Shown one piece after another: positions 58,561-60,000 of a stretch of DNA of 60,000 nt. Each line of letters opens with the position of its first letter. Within the stretch, counting starts at the first letter, position 1. This stretch comes from Cryptomeria japonica (taxonomy: Eukaryota > Streptophyta > Pinopsida > Cupressales > Cupressaceae): positions 237,503,922-237,563,921 of the forward strand of contig NC_081406.1 of NCBI RefSeq assembly GCF_030272615.1, in the 5' to 3' direction. The notes beneath the pieces were generated by a model that worked only from the letters and a program-made list of their open reading frames with translations, was not told where the DNA came from and did not search any database. Made by a program: the position numbers and the translations under genes.

Positions 58561-59100
58561 TGGATGAAGGATATGAAGGAAGAGTTAGATTAGAATGCAA
58601 AGAATTAGACTTGGGAACTAGTCCCTAGATTGGCTGATAAGAATGTTATTAGAAAAAAGTGGGCGTTCCAAAATAAGTTGGATGACGGTGGACACATTGT
58701 AAGAAACAAGGCAAGATTGGTATGCAAAGGTTACACTCAAGTTGAAGGTATTAATTTTGAAGATACTTATGCTCCTTCTTCCTAAATGGAAGCTATTAGG
58801 ATGTTTTTGGCTTTTGTAGCATGTAAAGATTTTAAATTTTATCAAATGGATGTGAAGTCGATATTTTTGATTGGGGAACTAAAATAAAGAGTCTACATTG
58901 AACAACCAGAGGGTTTCAAATTATCAAATAATCTAGATATTGTCTACAGATTGATGAAGGTGTTGTATGGGTTGAGGAAAACACCTATAGCTTTCTATGG
59001 AAGGCTACACAAGTGTTTATTGAATCAAGGTTTTATAACAACAATCTTTACTTTAAAGTTGAACCAAACAAGATCCTAATTGTTTGTCGTTGATGAATGT
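58561..59100 (+). pseudogene. Element D reverse transcriptase, truncated
   Basis: N-terminal RT motifs are present: LVPRLADKNVIRKKWAFQNK (near 58620), ARLVCKGYTQVEGINFEDTY, FYQMDVKSIFLIGELK (near 58840), VLYGLRKTPIAFY and GRLHKCLLNQGF. The sequence then runs to KVEPNKILIV and a degraded version of the FVDD motif near 59085, and ends. The rest of RT and all of RNase H are gone, and the polypurine region begins about 70 bases later. Confidence 0.85.
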
Positions 59101-59128
59101 TGCAATCAATAAATTTGAATTTTTGTTT

Positions 59129-59168
59129 GTCATTGATGAATTTTTCCATCAATGACAATGGATGAGAT
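59129..59168 (+). other. Element D polypurine region with hairpin
   Basis: GTCATTGATG (59129-59138) and CATCAATGAC (59147-59156) form a perfect 10-bp stem with an 8-base loop, followed by a degraded purine tract AATGGATGAGAT before the LTR. Elements A and B have CCATCAATGCCAAAGGGGG at this place. Confidence 0.65.
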
Positions 59169-59511
59169 TGTTGCAAATGTGAAGATGATAGTGTGTCAGT
59201 ATGGTTGCCATTGATGTCAATATACTAATTATGTGTTTCAATGATTGATTTGTGCTTCACATTTCTGATATGTTGCAGTTGTAGTCATAATAGTTTGGTA
59301 TGTTGTTGGATGTTTCCTTGGGATGTCATGCTTATGATTTGGTGCTCCAGAAGTATCCTTAGTGTTGATGATGCCCTGATAGTGTTTGCAATGTTCCTCA
59401 TTTCTCCACATTTATGTTTTTTATGATAATATTTTGGATTTATGTTGTTCATATCTTTATCTTTGTTATTCTGATTTGGGACATGATAATGTGCTTCGGA
59501 GTCATGGTTGT
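59169..59511 (+). repeat. 3' LTR of element D, truncated
   Basis: It starts TGTTGCAAATGTGAAG and matches 48691-49050 or so with many substitutions and small indels. It breaks off after GAGTCATGGTTG, where the 5' copy continues differently. Confidence 0.85.
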
Positions 59512-60000
59512 TGTGTAACCTAGAAATATTTCAAGAATGAACCTACAAGATTTGTTAGTTTCACAATAATATAAACCTACAGGAAATTCCAAAATTACCA
59601 ATGAAACAATTAACAAAGAAATACTTTAAACAGTAAACCTCCACTTATTGTCTCATTGTGTCCTATCATCTTTGATCTTGTTGCATATGTTTCTCTTAGA
59701 TTGCACTAGTTGTAGCTTCCAAGATGACAAATGATGAATGAACTCTGATAATTGGATGTTGTATGCAAAGCTAAATGATTTATGCAACTATATGAAAATG
59801 ATTAAACCTAAAAGCCAAAGGCACATTGTGAATTGCTTGAAATGCTTGAATGTTCAAAAACTCACATGAATGTAAGATAACTACTACTAGATTTAAAATG
59901 ATAGAGAAATGCTCTTTTTATAGATTTTCATGAGCACAATCCCATGTGGCAGAGATCAATGATTGACATTGAATCATGCAAGATTGATGACTATAAAGGA
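59510..60000 (-). repeat. End of a minus-strand LTR inserted in element D
   Basis: At the break in the 3' LTR of D a new sequence begins TGTTGTGTAACC, which on the minus strand is an end ...GGTTACACAACA. A minus-strand TATA box, TATAAAAAGAGC, lies at 59911-59922 about 400 bp from that end, the layout expected of R-U5. No primer site lies outside it, so it would be a 3' or solo LTR. The window ends before its start. Confidence 0.5.

Larger units (their letters stand above)
48691..59511 (+). mobile_element. Element D: degraded Copia retrotransposon, split by an insertion
   Basis: The 5' LTR (48691-49849), primer site, gag start (49907-50092), gag rest (56170-56960), protease, integrase and part of RT (to about 59090) and a 3' LTR beginning at 59169 are in Copia order. 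About 6 kb of unrelated DNA carrying a giant ORF divides gag. The RT stops just at the catalytic motif and RNase H is missing, so DNA was lost before 59100. The 3' LTR is cut at about 59511 by another element. LTR divergence and stop density make it older than element B. Confidence 0.88.

Overview
The window is eukaryotic and almost certainly nuclear DNA of a seed plant with a large, repeat-filled genome. A gymnosperm is my best guess, because of the very long chromovirus LTRs, deep nesting and heavy decay. I found no intact cellular gene, no rRNA or tRNA gene and no CRISPR array. Nearly all of the sequence is retrotransposons inserted into one another.

Layout from left to right. (1) 1-2528, minus strand: Copia element C, with an LTR (1246-2528), a primer-binding site, and a pol remnant that lacks gag, protease and integrase. 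(2) 2529-3417 and 19498-20591: the interior of an old minus-strand Ty3/gypsy element with a Tat/Ogre-like primer-binding site. Its LTR lies at 20592-21002 plus 34903-36084. (3) 3418-19497: element A, an LTR element inserted in that interior. It encodes a coiled-coil/CCHC protein and a large protein of unknown function (15011-18443), and has no protease, integrase or reverse transcriptase. Element A is split by Copia element B (5046-12367) followed by a 2-kb mosaic array of LTR and gag pieces (12368-14383). (4) 21003-34902: element G, a Ty3/gypsy chromovirus with LTRs of about 4.45 kb, inserted in the Tat-like LTR with a perfect 5-bp target duplication. (5) 37917-44340: a LINE (L1-like) with a 13-bp target duplication. 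(6) 44354-48690: intergenic DNA with two fragments resembling the cohesin cofactor PDS5 and a long foldback repeat. (7) 48691-59511: Copia element D. Its gag is split by about 6 kb of DNA carrying a second giant unknown ORF (51292-54762). (8) About 59510-60000: the end of another minus-strand LTR, inserted in the 3' LTR of D.

The most interesting system is element A together with its Copia relatives. A has no pol, but it shares short cis signals with B and D: a Met-tRNA-type primer site, a CTTGAGG...AGATC leader box about 30 nt downstream, and a conserved U3 box whose complement sits just upstream of the polypurine tract (U3 box also in C; complement in A, B and D). This is what an element mobilised in trans by Copia proteins would need. 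The ORF of unknown function in A, and the comparable one inside D, are the best candidates for undescribed biology here.

All the polyproteins are broken. In element G the damage is very regular: 12 premature stops in one otherwise open frame of about 1,600 codons, 8 TAG and 4 TGA, with no TAA and no frameshift. This is the expected pattern of C-to-T decay in silenced, methylated DNA.
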